Assembly: GCF_002860255.1 (NCBI RefSeq)
Contig: NZ_PGVE01000027.1
Span: forward strand, 1 to 33,042
DNA: 33,042 bases
Direction: 5' to 3'
Source of the DNA: Neobacillus cucumis
GTDB lineage: Bacteria; Bacillota; Bacilli; Bacillales; Cytobacillaceae
Shown here: positions 1 through 8,350 of the stretch, in pieces
Position numbering within the stretch: position 1 is the first letter of the stretch
Layout of the letters: every line of letters begins with the position of its first letter
The notes under the pieces: model-generated
The model's database searches: none
Told to the model about the DNA's origin: nothing
What the model saw: the letters and a program-made list of their open reading frames with translations, nothing else
Made by a program: the position numbers and the translations under genes

Positions 1-312
1 ATAACGGTCGACAATAGCCTGGATAGCCGACCCAAGATGGAATAAAAATCCGATAACGGTCGACAATAGCCTGAATAGCCGACCCAAGATGGAATAAAAA
101 TCCGATAACGGTCGACAATAGCCTGGATAGCCGACCCAAGATGGAATAAAAATCCAATAACGGTCGACAATAGCCCGGATAGCCGACCTAAGATAGAATA
201 AAAATCCGATAACGGTCGACAATAGCCCGGATAGCCGACCCAAGATGGAATAAAAATCCGATAACGGTCGACAATAGCCCGGATAGCCGACCTAAGATAG
301 AATAAAAATCCA
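1..312. repeat. Six tandem copies of a 52-bp noncoding repeat
   Basis: Six head-to-tail units start at 1, 53, 105, 157, 209 and 261, each exactly 52 bp. Units differ by a few transitions (for example cctgg/cctga/cccgg in the middle, and a cccaagatgg versus cctaagatag variant). The first unit begins at the window edge, so the array probably continues to the left. Each unit contains a SalI-type GTCGAC palindrome, two direct ATAGCC hexamers and arms GGTCG...CGACC that could fold. Because 52 is not a multiple of three, the array cannot be a coding repeat read in one frame. There are no unique spacers, so it is not CRISPR. Function unknown. Confidence 0.95.
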
Positions 313-324
313 ATGAAGTTCGTC

Positions 325-373
325 AATCCTCTCTTTTGACATTTCCCCCTGTTAAGAAAATGGAGGATTTTTT
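325..373 (+). terminator. Possible terminator between the repeat array and the ykoS-like gene
   Basis: AATCCTC at 325-331 pairs with GAGGATT at 363-369, which runs into a six-T tract. The loop is long, although TCTT/AAGA inside it could extend the stem. It may end a transcript entering from the left or be a weak leader structure. Downstream, TATAAT at 410-415 is the best -10 candidate for the next gene, but I find no good -35. Confidence 0.35.
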
Positions 374-446
374 GTTTTATGGAATAAATTTCAATCCTTC
401 AGTGAAATTTATAATGGAGAACTCTTGAATATAGGGGTGTAGTAGA

Positions 447-2123
447 GTGGTGATTGAAACGAAAAAGGAGCGCCTATTCATCCTTTTCGCTTTAATGGTG
501 ATTGCGGTTTATCTCTCTCCGCTGTTTATTTTGCAGGAAAATGCCCATATCCGGGTTCATGATAATCTGGATTCAAATCTGGCTTGGTATAAAGTGCTTG
601 CAAAAAGTGGAGAAATGTTTGGCAGCGTCCATGCGGTTATTCCGCAAATCATTAATGGACAACTTTCGAGGAATGCCTTTGGTACGGAATATAGTGTGAT
701 TGTCTGGTTATATTCACTCTTTCCGACGATGATTGCTTACGGATTAAGTCAGGCGCTTACAAGGGTTGTTGCCTTTTTTGGTATGTATTTATTGTTAAAA
801 GATCATTTTATGCCGGGGAATAAATGGCTTACAATCCAAATTGGAAGTGCCCTAGCTTTTGCCCTCACTCCGTTTTGGCCATCAGGTATGTTAAGTACAT
901 TAGGGATGCCATTAGCACTTTGGGCCTTTTTAAATATACGAAAGCATGAGGATACGTGGAAGGATTATCTTGTCCTAACCATGCTTCCTCTGTACGCAAG
1001 CATTGTATTAGGTTTTTTCTTTTTTCTAAGTGCGATGGGGGCTTTTTGGCTATGGGATGTCATAAGGGGGAAGGGATGGAACCTTCGCTTTTTATTTGCC
1101 ATTAGTTATATGACCGGTATATTCATGCTGGTGGAGTATCGGCTGGTGTATTCTTTTCTATTCTCATCAGAGCCAAATAGCCGGGATGAATATTTCCATG
1201 CACACCTGCCTTTTTGGCGGGCAGTCAGGCTGTTTTTCAAAAACTATATGCTTGGACATACGCATGTGATGACAGTTCATACCCTAATCATCCTGCCGGC
1301 AACCCTTATAGCTATATATATAGTGTACTCAAAGAAACTTTGGGAGAAGGAAAAGCTGTATGTTTTCTTATTTGGATTCAATATGTTTTTGTCATTATGG
1401 TATGCCTTTTGGTTTTATGAGGGATGGCTGCCCTTAACAAAAATATTCCACTTTATGGATACCTTTAATTTTGCCCGCTATCATTTCTTAAGACCCATGG
1501 TGATCTATGCAAGCTTTGCTCTTGCCTTAAAAATTATTTCTACTCATGGATTCGATAGGCTCAAAATGGCCAAATGGCTAGTAGTCTCCCAAATCGCTTT
1601 TTTGGGACTAATGAATGATGAAATTATTTATCGGGAAAAGCCTACGGTTAAGGAGTTTTTTGCCGAAGATTTGTTTACAGAGGTGAAGGATTATATCGGC
1701 TTAAAACCGGAAGCCTACCGAGTCGCGAGTATCGGTATCCATCCGGCTGTTTCACAATATAACGGTTTCTATACAATTGATACCTATAATAATTTTTATC
1801 CACTAAGCTATAAACATCAATTTAGGAAAATAATTGAAAAGGAATTGGCCAAAAATAAAACCATTGAAAAATATTATGACAAGTGGGGCGGGCGTTGTTA
1901 TTTATTTACAGCTCAGCTTGGAAAAAGATATATGCTTAAGAAAGATTCCAAACGGCACTTAAAACATTTACAGCTAAATACGGAAGTATTTAAGGAAATG
2001 GGCGGTCGATATATCTTTTCAGCCATTCCAATTGACAATGCTAAGCAAAATAAATTGCTGCTCGAAAAAGTATTCACATCGAAAAACGCCGCTTGGAAGA
2101 TTTATTTATACAAAACCATGTAG
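447..2123 (+). CDS. ykoS: YkoS-like polytopic membrane protein (DUF6044 family)
   Basis: A 558-residue protein with a hydrophobic N-terminal signal-anchor and roughly nine to ten further membrane segments through about residue 390, followed by a soluble C-terminal part of about 160 residues. It starts at GTG 447 (GTG-GTG-ATT) with GGGGTG about 7 nt upstream. The opening region with a conserved-looking HDNLDSNLAWYK stretch is what I recognise from the Bacillus YkoS/DUF6044 family. The family has no assigned reaction, but the overall form (many TM helices plus a C-terminal domain, next to a GT2 enzyme) resembles polyprenol-sugar-dependent GT-C transferases. The gene is 18 bp upstream of a ykoT-like glycosyltransferase, as in B. 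subtilis. A role in modifying a surface glycan is inferred from context. Confidence 0.75.
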   Translation: MVIETKKERLFILFALMVIAVYLSPLFILQENAHIRVHDNLDSNLAWYKVLAKSGEMFGSVHAVIPQIINGQLSRNAFGTEYSVIVWLYSLFPTMIAYGLSQALTRVVAFFGMYLLLKDHFMPGNKWLTIQIGSALAFALTPFWPSGMLSTLGMPLALWAFLNIRKHEDTWKDYLVLTMLPLYASIVLGFFFFLSAMGAFWLWDVIRGKGWNLRFLFAISYMTGIFMLVEYRLVYSFLFSSEPNSRDEYFHAHLPFWRAVRLFFKNYMLGHTHVMTVHTLIILPATLIAIYIVYSKKLWEKEKLYVFLFGFNMFLSLWYAFWFYEGWLPLTKIFHFMDTFNFARYHFLRPMVIYASFALALKIISTHGFDRLKMAKWLVVSQIAFLGLMNDEIIYREKPTVKEFFAEDLFTEVKDYIGLKPEAYRVASIGIHPAVSQYNGFYTIDTYNNFYPLSYKHQFRKIIEKELAKNKTIEKYYDKWGGRCYLFTAQLGKRYMLKKDSKRHLKHLQLNTEVFKEMGGRYIFSAIPIDNAKQNKLLLEKVFTSKNAAWKIYLYKTM

Positions 2124-2141
2124 ACACCGGGGGTAATACAA

Positions 2142-3182
2142 ATGATAGAACCAGTCCTTACCATTGTTGTTCCATGTTATAACGAAGAAGAAGTTTTGCC
2201 GCAAACCATTGAACAGCTAGAGGGACAACTGAAAGAATTGATTCAGGATGAGCTTGTTTCAAAGCAAAGCAAAATCCTATTTGTTGATGACGGCAGTAAG
2301 GATCGCACATGGGACCTGATTTACAAAGAGGGCTTGAGGAACGGCTATGTCCGCGGCTTAAAGCTGTCACGGAATGTTGGCCATCAAAATGCCTTACTAG
2401 CGGGCTTATTTACCGCTAAGGAGCATTCAGATTGTATTGTTTCCATAGATGCTGACCTTCAGGATGATATCCGGGTCATTCGTGAGTTTATCCTCAAGTT
2501 CCAGCAGGGATTTGAAATTGTTTATGGTGTACGTAAGGGACGAGAGACAGATACCTTATTTAAACGGAGCACGGCACAAGGGTTTTATAAGCTAATGAAA
2601 AAAATGGGAGTGGACCTTGTATACAATCATGCGGATTTCAGGTTGCTCGGCAAGCGGGCGGTTGAAGAACTGGAACGGTTCCATGAGGTTAATTTATTCT
2701 TAAGAGGAATTGTTCCTTTACTTGGTTTTCGCTCGGATGTGGTGTATTATGACCGCTTAGAAAGACAGGCAGGAGAAACAAAATATCCTTTGAAAAAAAT
2801 GCTTGCGTTTGCCTTTGATGGTATTACCTCTTTTTCTGTTTCGCCTATCCGATTTGTTTTAATCACAGGTTTTGTCTCCTTTTTTATGAGTTTAGTTTTT
2901 GGGAGTTACTTTTTAGCCCTTAAATTTTTTGGGACGACCCAAACGGGATGGACCTCCTTAATTACTTCCATCTGGTTGATTGGCGGCTTGCAGTTGATCG
3001 CCATTGGCCTGATAGGAGAGTATGTTGGAAAAATTTACAAAGAAACAAAGCATCGTCCAAAATACATCATTGAAATTGATTCCTATACTTTACCAAAACC
3101 AAGGCATCACCTGATCAATCAGCCTATTGAAGAAGCAGGGTTTAGTTTGGAACTTAGGAGAGTATCGGAATCCAATCAGTAA
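2142..3182 (+). CDS. ykoT: YkoT-like membrane-anchored GT2 glycosyltransferase
   Basis: A 346-residue family-2 glycosyltransferase of the DPM1/GtrB/CsbB type. The nucleotide-sugar site is visible as VVPCYNEEE (about residues 9-17), VDDGSKD (48-54), LSRNVGHQNALLAGL (75-89) and the DXD-like DADLQDD (103-109). Two strong C-terminal membrane helices (about 231-260 and 268-296) anchor it. Such enzymes usually transfer a sugar to undecaprenyl phosphate on the cytoplasmic face. The start ATG has a GGGGGT ribosome site 8 nt upstream. It very probably shares an mRNA with the ykoS-like gene, which may use the lipid-linked sugar. The exact sugar cannot be read from sequence. Confidence 0.8.
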   Translation: MIEPVLTIVVPCYNEEEVLPQTIEQLEGQLKELIQDELVSKQSKILFVDDGSKDRTWDLIYKEGLRNGYVRGLKLSRNVGHQNALLAGLFTAKEHSDCIVSIDADLQDDIRVIREFILKFQQGFEIVYGVRKGRETDTLFKRSTAQGFYKLMKKMGVDLVYNHADFRLLGKRAVEELERFHEVNLFLRGIVPLLGFRSDVVYYDRLERQAGETKYPLKKMLAFAFDGITSFSVSPIRFVLITGFVSFFMSLVFGSYFLALKFFGTTQTGWTSLITSIWLIGGLQLIAIGLIGEYVGKIYKETKHRPKYIIEIDSYTLPKPRHHLINQPIEEAGFSLELRRVSESNQ

Positions 3183-3268
3183 CCTATATATTTTTGTGGT
3201 ACAACCCTCACCAGCTGAATAAACATGGAAAGACAGGCATCTATCCATTGGTTGGGGGAGAGGTAGAA

Positions 3269-3895
3269 ATGAATGTATTTTTAAGCTATATACTATTAGG
3301 ATTATCGCTAGCCGCTCCAATTGGGCCCATTAATGCGGCACAGATTGACAGGGGAATTAGGAATGGATTCATGCACTCATGGCTCATTGGGGTTGGGGCC
3401 GTGGTAGCGGATGGAATCTACATGCTTGTGGTATACATAGGTGTAGTTCAATTCCTTGAAACAGCCTTTATGCAGACCTTCCTCTGGTTTTTTGGCTGTT
3501 TTGTATTGATGTATACGGGGATAGAAACGTTTATGAATGCCGGGAAAATTAATTTACAACATGCACGAGGCAGTGAGCCGCTTTATAAATCATTTTTCTC
3601 CGGATTCTTCATGTCGATTTCTAATCCATTAACCATTCTTTTTTGGTTGGGGATATATGGATCGGTTCTTGCGAAAACAGCTGCAACTTATGAAACCAGC
3701 CAATTAATCCTTTATAGCAGTGCGATTTTTATCGGATTGTTAATTTGGGATATTACGATGGCAGGTGTGGCTAGCAGTGCCCGTAAATTCTTAACCAGTC
3801 ACTTACTTGTAGTCATCTCATGTATATCAGGAATCTCCTTGATTGGCTTTGGAATTTATTTTGGGATGCAAGCGTTTCATAATCTGTTTGGATAA
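3269..3895 (+). CDS. LysE-family amino-acid exporter
   Basis: A 208-residue membrane protein with six predicted helices and the family signature near the N terminus, SLAAPIGPINAAQIDRGIR. The ATG at 3269 is preferred because GGGGGAGAGG sits 6 nt upstream; an in-frame GTG at 3194 would add 25 hydrophilic residues and has no ribosome site. Members of the LysE/RhtB group export basic or neutral amino acids, but the substrate here is not predictable. The gene ends in a shared convergent terminator. The 86-bp gap to the upstream glycosyltransferase has no obvious terminator, so read-through is possible. Confidence 0.8.
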   Translation: MNVFLSYILLGLSLAAPIGPINAAQIDRGIRNGFMHSWLIGVGAVVADGIYMLVVYIGVVQFLETAFMQTFLWFFGCFVLMYTGIETFMNAGKINLQHARGSEPLYKSFFSGFFMSISNPLTILFWLGIYGSVLAKTAATYETSQLILYSSAIFIGLLIWDITMAGVASSARKFLTSHLLVVISCISGISLIGFGIYFGMQAFHNLFG

Positions 3896-3896
3896 C

Positions 3897-3932
3897 AAAA
3901 AGTCAGCTATAGGGTAGCTGACTTTTTGTTTT
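3897..3932. terminator. Bidirectional intrinsic terminator
   Basis: A perfect 13-bp stem, AAAAAGTCAGCTA (3897-3909) with TAGCTGACTTTTT (3915-3927), closes a 5-nt loop. T tracts on both strands let it serve the LysE gene (+) and the convergent permease (-). Confidence 0.88.
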
Positions 3933-5304
3933 AGGCTGTAGGCCATGGCTTTAGGACCTTACTCTTGCTTTTCTTTTTACTCTTTTCCTTTTTCCATTTG
4001 AAGTTCATAAGGAGGGTGATCAACCCGATGACCCCAATAAAGGCTAAGCTAATAAAAAAGCCTGGTCTGCTCGTGTCATGAAATAATGTTCCGCTAACGG
4101 CAATGAGGATAAATAGGGCCCCAATCGTATACATAACTTTTTCCTTTGTTTTTAATTCTAATATTTTTCGAGAGGATGCAAGAATAAAGAGCCAATTATA
4201 CAAGAGCATCAGTCCTGCTGCGGTTGTAACCCACTCATAAATTTTATCAGGAAGCATTAATGCTGAGATAATGGAGGCTGTAATCCCGAGCATGGTAATA
4301 ATCAAAGTCCATAATGGAACCTTTAATTTCCCTTTTTTCGCAAAGCAAGCTGGGGCATCATGCTCTTCACCTAGGGTTACTAGTACACTTGTTACACCAT
4401 ATAAAGAGGCTGTCATTGTGGAAAAACCCGCAATGATGAGCGCAGCATTAAAGAGATGTGGGACAAAAGCAAGATGGTAGGCGTTTAAAGCTACGACAAA
4501 GGTACTTTCCTTTGTATTAAATGCGTGCCAGGATACCATCATAACCGCTAAACCAATCGACAGGACATAGATAATCATAAGTGTAAACAGCATGACTTTT
4601 CCGGCCTTAGGTGCCTCACTGGGATCTTTTAAATTCGTCGCCATTAAACCTAATATTTCAATTCCGCCAAAAGCATAAAAGGCAAAAATGACAGCCGACC
4701 ACAAACCGACCGCACCATGCGGGATGATCTCATTGGCACTATTCGGAAACTGTATCGGACGGTCTCCCTCGATCACACCAAAAATAGCGAGAAAGGCAAT
4801 CACAATAAACATCGTTATCGCAGAAATTTTTAAGATGGCCAAAATATTTTCAAGTCTGTTTAACACCTTTACTCCGATTAAAATAATCATTAATCCTAAA
4901 ACAGCATAGATTGCTGTAAATATCCATAATGGAACCCTTGGAAGCCAAAAGCGGGAGAAAATGGAGAGTGCGGTTAATTGACTTCCCATAATCAATACTT
5001 CTGAGGACCAATAGACCCAGCCGCTGCTGAATCCGGCCCATCTGCCGTATGCCTTCTTGGCGTAAGATCTAAAACCACCTTGTAAGGGCTCTTTTGAAGT
5101 CATTTTTGATAAGGCATCATAAACAAAATAAGTCCCGAGCGCTGCCATTAAAAACGCCATTAAAATAGCGGGCCCTGCCATTTTAATGGCAAGTCCAGAG
5201 CCAAGGAAGAACCCAGTTCCAATCGTACAGCCTACCCCAAATAGCGATAGCTGCCACCATTTCATATTGTTTGTTTCTTTTGCATCTGATTTGGCTTTAG
5301 TCAT
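3931..5304 (-). CDS. APC-superfamily amino-acid permease
   Basis: A 457-residue permease with about twelve membrane helices, normal length for APC transporters. The first helix carries the conserved glycine-rich substrate loop (FGVGCTIGTGFFLGSG, about residues 22-37). The tail is short and very lysine rich (KKEKSKKKSKSK). The ATG at 5304 has AAAGGAG about 7 nt upstream on the minus strand. It probably imports an amino acid by proton symport; the specificity cannot be assigned. A small gene lies 84 bp upstream on the same strand, and a hairpin without a U tract lies between them. Confidence 0.85.
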   Translation of the reverse strand: MTKAKSDAKETNNMKWWQLSLFGVGCTIGTGFFLGSGLAIKMAGPAILMAFLMAALGTYFVYDALSKMTSKEPLQGGFRSYAKKAYGRWAGFSSGWVYWSSEVLIMGSQLTALSIFSRFWLPRVPLWIFTAIYAVLGLMIILIGVKVLNRLENILAILKISAITMFIVIAFLAIFGVIEGDRPIQFPNSANEIIPHGAVGLWSAVIFAFYAFGGIEILGLMATNLKDPSEAPKAGKVMLFTLMIIYVLSIGLAVMMVSWHAFNTKESTFVVALNAYHLAFVPHLFNAALIIAGFSTMTASLYGVTSVLVTLGEEHDAPACFAKKGKLKVPLWTLIITMLGITASIISALMLPDKIYEWVTTAAGLMLLYNWLFILASSRKILELKTKEKVMYTIGALFILIAVSGTLFHDTSRPGFFISLAFIGVIGLITLLMNFKWKKEKSKKKSKSKVLKPWPTA

Positions 5305-5341
5305 GATCTTCTCCTTTGCATCCTTCCTAGCAGGCTGTTAA

Positions 5342-5366
5342 AGGTTGAGAGGACAGTCCCCTCAAC
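5342..5366 (-). other. Hairpin in the leader of the permease gene
   Basis: GGTTGAG (5342-5348) pairs with CTCAACC (5360-5366), extended inward by GG/CC past one mismatch. No T run follows on either strand, so it is not a convincing terminator. It lies 37 bp upstream of the permease start and could be an mRNA-stability or leader structure. Confidence 0.35.
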
Positions 5367-5388
5367 CAACTTTAAGGCAAGGGAACTT

Positions 5389-5550
5389 TTATAAATCTCG
5401 TCCTGTAGCACCTGGTGATTTATCGGTATTAGATTGGTTATTATAGTCACGATCATTTAGACCAGGCTGCTGGTTTTTATCACTTCCGATATATGTTCCC
5501 TGATGTTTGAGTTCGACCTTTCTAAATTTGTCGAAGTTTTCATTAACCAC
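5389..5550 (-). CDS. Small hydrophilic protein, unknown function
   Basis: A short asparagine-, aspartate- and glutamine-rich reading frame without signal peptide or membrane segment. I prefer a GTG start at 5550 (53 residues, beginning MVNENFDKFRKVEL) because GAGGG lies 5-6 nt upstream. An in-frame ATG at 5586 would add 12 residues but lacks a ribosome site. The charged first half and disordered, proline/glycine-ending tail look like the small uncharacterised proteins common in spore formers. Not recognised; it is divergent from yteA and upstream of the permease. Confidence 0.5.
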   Translation of the reverse strand: MVNENFDKFRKVELKHQGTYIGSDKNQQPGLNDRDYNNQSNTDKSPGATGRDL

Positions 5551-5774
5551 GAAATCCCTCTTTTCTAAGTCATTATCACTTAACATTTTTAAGATACACG
5601 ACCGCCTGAAACTTATTCGATATACGCATTAAAATCGAAGGGGAAATTTTCGGGAATTAAATTTTCATTACATAATCAACCGTGAAAAAAATGAAAATAT
5701 AAAGGAACGATAAATAAAAACATGAATTGGGTAAATAGATAATGAAATTGCTTTTAAGTGAAAGGGGTTTTCAC

Positions 5775-6530
5775 ATGTTATCGACACAGCAGTTAGCTGA
5801 GTTACGTTTACAATTGTTAAAGGAAAAAAGTGAAGTGGAGGAACGTCTCGACCAGAACGACCATTTTGGATTCGAACGCGCACATGATCATGAGTCGATG
5901 GGAGAGTTATCTAGTTATGATAACCATCCGGCTGACGATGCAACGGAACTGTATGAACGTGAAAAAGATAATGCGTTGCTTGAGCATTATAAATTACAAC
6001 TTGGAAACATTAACCGGGCCCTAGAGGCAATGGAAAACGGAACATATGGTAAGTGTGAAGTGTGCGGAAAGGAAATCCCAGCAGAGCGGCTAGAAGCTTT
6101 GCCTAATACTACCTATTGTATCGATCATACCCCAGACCAGGTCATCTCACACGATCGTCCAATTGAAGAGGGAGTATTAATGCCGCCATTTGGTAAATTT
6201 GATATGGATGAATCAGATGAGAATGTGGCCTTTGATGCAGAGGACTCTTGGCAGACTGTAGCCGAATGGGGAACTTCTGACAGCCCATCTGATCTGGCTT
6301 TCCCTAAAGACCACTATAACGATGTTTATAATGAATCAGAAGAAAGCATTGGTTATGTGGAAGACTATGAGAACTTTGTTGGGAATGATATGTATGGAAA
6401 AAATGTTACCGTTTATCCAAATGCCCAGCATGAAAAATACGAGGCAGCATTAGATGAAGAAGGCATCATGACAAGTTTTGGTGACTTACCTGCATTTGAA
6501 CATGATCCATATGTAGATGACGACAAATGA
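5775..6530 (+). CDS. yteA: YteA-type TraR/DksA zinc-finger protein
   Basis: A 251-residue protein. The N-terminal 80 residues are strongly helical and charged, followed by a zinc finger (C94-x2-C97 ... C115-x2-H118) of the DksA/TraR type, then a long acidic C-terminal region typical of the Bacillus YteA family. The motif SYDNHPADDATELYEREKD (about 47-65) is characteristic. The ATG at 5775 is chosen because GAAAGGGG lies about 8 nt upstream; an earlier in-frame ATG at 5742 lacks a ribosome site. The family is associated with sporulation in B. subtilis by annotation, and an RNA-polymerase role is inferred only from DksA similarity. An intrinsic terminator follows at once. Confidence 0.85.
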   Translation: MLSTQQLAELRLQLLKEKSEVEERLDQNDHFGFERAHDHESMGELSSYDNHPADDATELYEREKDNALLEHYKLQLGNINRALEAMENGTYGKCEVCGKEIPAERLEALPNTTYCIDHTPDQVISHDRPIEEGVLMPPFGKFDMDESDENVAFDAEDSWQTVAEWGTSDSPSDLAFPKDHYNDVYNESEESIGYVEDYENFVGNDMYGKNVTVYPNAQHEKYEAALDEEGIMTSFGDLPAFEHDPYVDDDK

Positions 6531-6539
6531 TGGAAAAAA

Positions 6540-6575
6540 GAAAACAGCTTTCAAATGAGAGCTGTTTTCCTACTT
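6540..6575 (+). terminator. Intrinsic terminator of yteA
   Basis: GAAAACAGC (6540-6548) pairs with GCTGTTTTC (6561-6569), and the stem can be extended inward to an AAAT loop. It lies 10 bp after the yteA stop. The T run is partly inside the stem. Confidence 0.7.
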
Positions 6576-6607
6576 CAAAAGATAAGAAAGTTTAAATTTC
6601 GACTTCG

Positions 6608-6736
6608 AGAATTGTCCAGCTCCAGGCGCCATCGGCTCGAGGTCACAAGCCAATCCGTCCAAAAGGTTAAAGAACAACCTTTCGGCCGGCTCGACTTGTG
6701 CTTGTCGCCGAAGTCTAAGCGCCTTGCGCTTTTCTT
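6608..6736. repeat. Dispersed palindromic Bacillus intergenic repeat ending in a terminator-like hairpin
   Basis: A GC-richer block (TGTCCAGCTCCAGGCGCC at 6613-6630 through GCGCCTTGCGCTTTT ending 6732) of the kind found in many intergenic regions of Bacillus-related genomes. It contains a stem AAAGGTT (6662-6668) / AACCTTT (6676-6682), partly complementary CACAAGCC and GACTTGTG segments, and a terminal hairpin AAGCGC-ctt-GCGCTT (6717-6731) followed by T residues, which could terminate transcription. Family membership is from memory of such sequences; a genome-wide copy count would settle it. A reading frame across it (6555-6740) is not credible as a gene. Confidence 0.65.
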
Positions 6737-6949
6737 TTAACTTTCTTCATAACCTTTTCTTTGGATAGGAATATCCTGCCCGTTAACGTCATCAATGACA
6801 GCACCGATTTCTCCTTCGGTATAAGCATCACTTACTTGTTCATGAGAAGTAGCAATACCGGAAGATAGGTCATCGCTTTCTTTGTAATAACTTGGATGAT
6901 AAAAACTTCCTGCAAGTTCTTTTTTAGGATTTGCTTTCTTATGTTCCAC
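6737..6949 (-). CDS. Small DUF4025/YozQ-like protein
   Basis: A 70-residue soluble protein with a lysine-rich N terminus, followed by SGIATSHEQVSDAYTEG and ending QRKGYEES. This matches my recollection of the YozQ/DUF4025 family, whose function is unknown. The GTG at 6949 is the start: a near-perfect AAGGAGG sits 9 nt upstream on the minus strand. An in-frame upstream ATG at 6985 would put this ribosome site inside the gene. It is divergent from a 45-residue gene starting at 7045. Confidence 0.72.
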   Translation of the reverse strand: MEHKKANPKKELAGSFYHPSYYKESDDLSSGIATSHEQVSDAYTEGEIGAVIDDVNGQDIPIQRKGYEES

Positions 6950-7044
6950 TTTTGTTATCCTCCTTTTTAATGATTGATGGTACAACCGTATTTTTTCTTA
7001 TTTCACATTTATTACTCCTAAAAAATTTGAAAGGGGAATGGACC

Positions 7045-7182
7045 ATGAAACAAAAGAATGAATTCCCAACCCGTGAAGAGCTTGATCAAGCCTTCCATTA
7101 TCTTCACGATCAAATTAACAGAATCTCTGTGGCAGAAGAAGTGGAAATGCGCAAAAAAGAACCTGAGGGTCTTGAGGACTAG
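7045..7182 (+). CDS. Small charged protein (45 aa), unknown function
   Basis: The ATG at 7045 has GAAAGGGGAATGG upstream. The product is hydrophilic and helical, with many Glu, Lys and Arg residues (TREELDQAFHYLHDQINR in the middle), and has no membrane or signal segment. A longer in-frame extension upstream to 6931 would be hydrophobic and has no ribosome site, so it is rejected. Not recognised. It shares a divergent promoter region of about 95 bp with the YozQ-like gene. Confidence 0.6.
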   Translation: MKQKNEFPTREELDQAFHYLHDQINRISVAEEVEMRKKEPEGLED

Positions 7183-7310
7183 AATTTTTCCTTTATCCAA
7201 CATTGCTTGGGAAGTGCAAGAGTTTTTCTCTAGACCCATCTAGGTTACGTCTGATATGATTTTGAGGCTAATTTACTTAAAGGTAAAATAACAATAGGTA
7301 TGAAAAATAA

Positions 7311-7355
7311 GTCACTGTCCTTGTAATAAGGGGCAGTGACGGTTTTCTTTTTATT
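7311..7355 (+). terminator. Terminator or attenuator just upstream of the CDF gene
   Basis: GTCACTGTCCTT (7311-7322) pairs with AAGGGGCAGTGAC (7328-7340) using two G-T pairs, and a T-rich tail follows. It ends only about 3 nt before the AAAGGTGG ribosome site of the next gene. It may simply end the 45-residue gene's transcript, but its position also fits a leader terminator controlling the cation exporter. Confidence 0.6.
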
Positions 7356-7371
7356 TTAAAGGTGGTTTATT

Positions 7372-8268
7372 ATGGTAATGAGAGAAGCTCTGGCAAAGAA
7401 AATAGCTTGGATAAGTGTAATTAGTAATGTCATTCTAACACTGGGGAAGATTGTGATTGGCTGGTACGGGCATAGTGATGCTGTCTTCGCTGATGGTATT
7501 CACTCGGCTGCAGATGTGTTTGCATCTGTGATCGTTTTGCTTGTTATAAAGATCTCCAATAAACCAGCTGATAAAGAACATCCATATGGACATGGGAAGG
7601 CTGAAGTCATTGTTTCGGAAATTATTGGAATCCTCCTTTTCCTGGTTGCTCTTTATGTGGCTTACGAAGGAATCAGCGGTTTCTTTCACGCGGTGGAATC
7701 ACCGAGCCTGTTGGCCATGTGGATTGCCTTATTCTCGTTTGTAACAAAAGTAATTCTTTATCGAAGTTCATTAAAGGTGGCGAATGAAAATAATAGTAAG
7801 GCCATCGAGGCCATTGCTTATGACCATAAAGCAGATATTGTTGCATCCATAGCTGCTGCCATTGGGGTACTCCTTTCAATCATTGGAGAAAGGTTTGATA
7901 TCCACTTTTTACTGTATGGCGACAAAGCCGCCAGTATTTATGTTGCTTATCTCATTTTGAAAATCGCAAAAGAAATGCTGACGGAAGCCTTTGATATTCT
8001 ATTAGAGCGGAATATTGATGCCGAAACGCTGCAGGAATACATCAATGTAATAAAGGGATTTGCAGAGGTTAGAAGGATCGACCGGATTAGGGCGAGAGAG
8101 CATGGTCATTATATTTTGGTGGACCTTCGGCTATCCGTTGATCATTTTAAGACCATTAAAGAGGGGCATGATATGGCAAAATCAATTAAACAGGCACTTA
8201 TGGATCAAAATGATAATATTCATGAAGTATTAATCCATCTAAATCCTTATTTTTCGGAGGACAAATAA
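7372..8268 (+). CDS. Cation diffusion facilitator (CDF) family exporter
   Basis: A 298-residue antiporter with six predicted membrane helices followed by a cytoplasmic C-terminal domain of about 80 residues, standard for CDF proteins. Metal-site motifs: H44-SAA-D48 in the second helix (ADGIHSAADVFAS) and D151-HKA-D155 in the fifth. The loop motif HPYGHGKAE (about 70-78) is typical. CDFs export Zn, Mn, Fe, Co or Cd by proton exchange. An HxxxD/DxxxD pair does not by itself identify the metal, although MneP/MneS-like manganese exporters are the nearest remembered Bacillus relatives. The start ATG has AAAGGTGG 7 nt upstream. A CorA-type gene follows. Confidence 0.85.
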   Translation: MVMREALAKKIAWISVISNVILTLGKIVIGWYGHSDAVFADGIHSAADVFASVIVLLVIKISNKPADKEHPYGHGKAEVIVSEIIGILLFLVALYVAYEGISGFFHAVESPSLLAMWIALFSFVTKVILYRSSLKVANENNSKAIEAIAYDHKADIVASIAAAIGVLLSIIGERFDIHFLLYGDKAASIYVAYLILKIAKEMLTEAFDILLERNIDAETLQEYINVIKGFAEVRRIDRIRAREHGHYILVDLRLSVDHFKTIKEGHDMAKSIKQALMDQNDNIHEVLIHLNPYFSEDK

Positions 8269-8350
8269 TTTCCTGAAAAAACTCCTTTGTACTTTAAGTC
8301 ATTTCGGTTTATGATAGGATAGGATATAAAAGAAAAGGGAGTTGATATTT

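Noticed and set aside
1..312. CRISPR array
   Set aside because: Units are contiguous 52-bp tandem copies with no unique spacers and no cas genes in the window.
6555..6740. 61-codon frame across the intergenic repeat
   Set aside because: It lies in a terminator and a palindromic dispersed repeat, has no ribosome site and is rich in Arg/Ser from repeat sequence.
7183..7371. Manganese (yybP-ykoY) riboswitch before the CDF gene
   Set aside because: I could not find the conserved internal loops of that class; only a terminator-like hairpin is visible.
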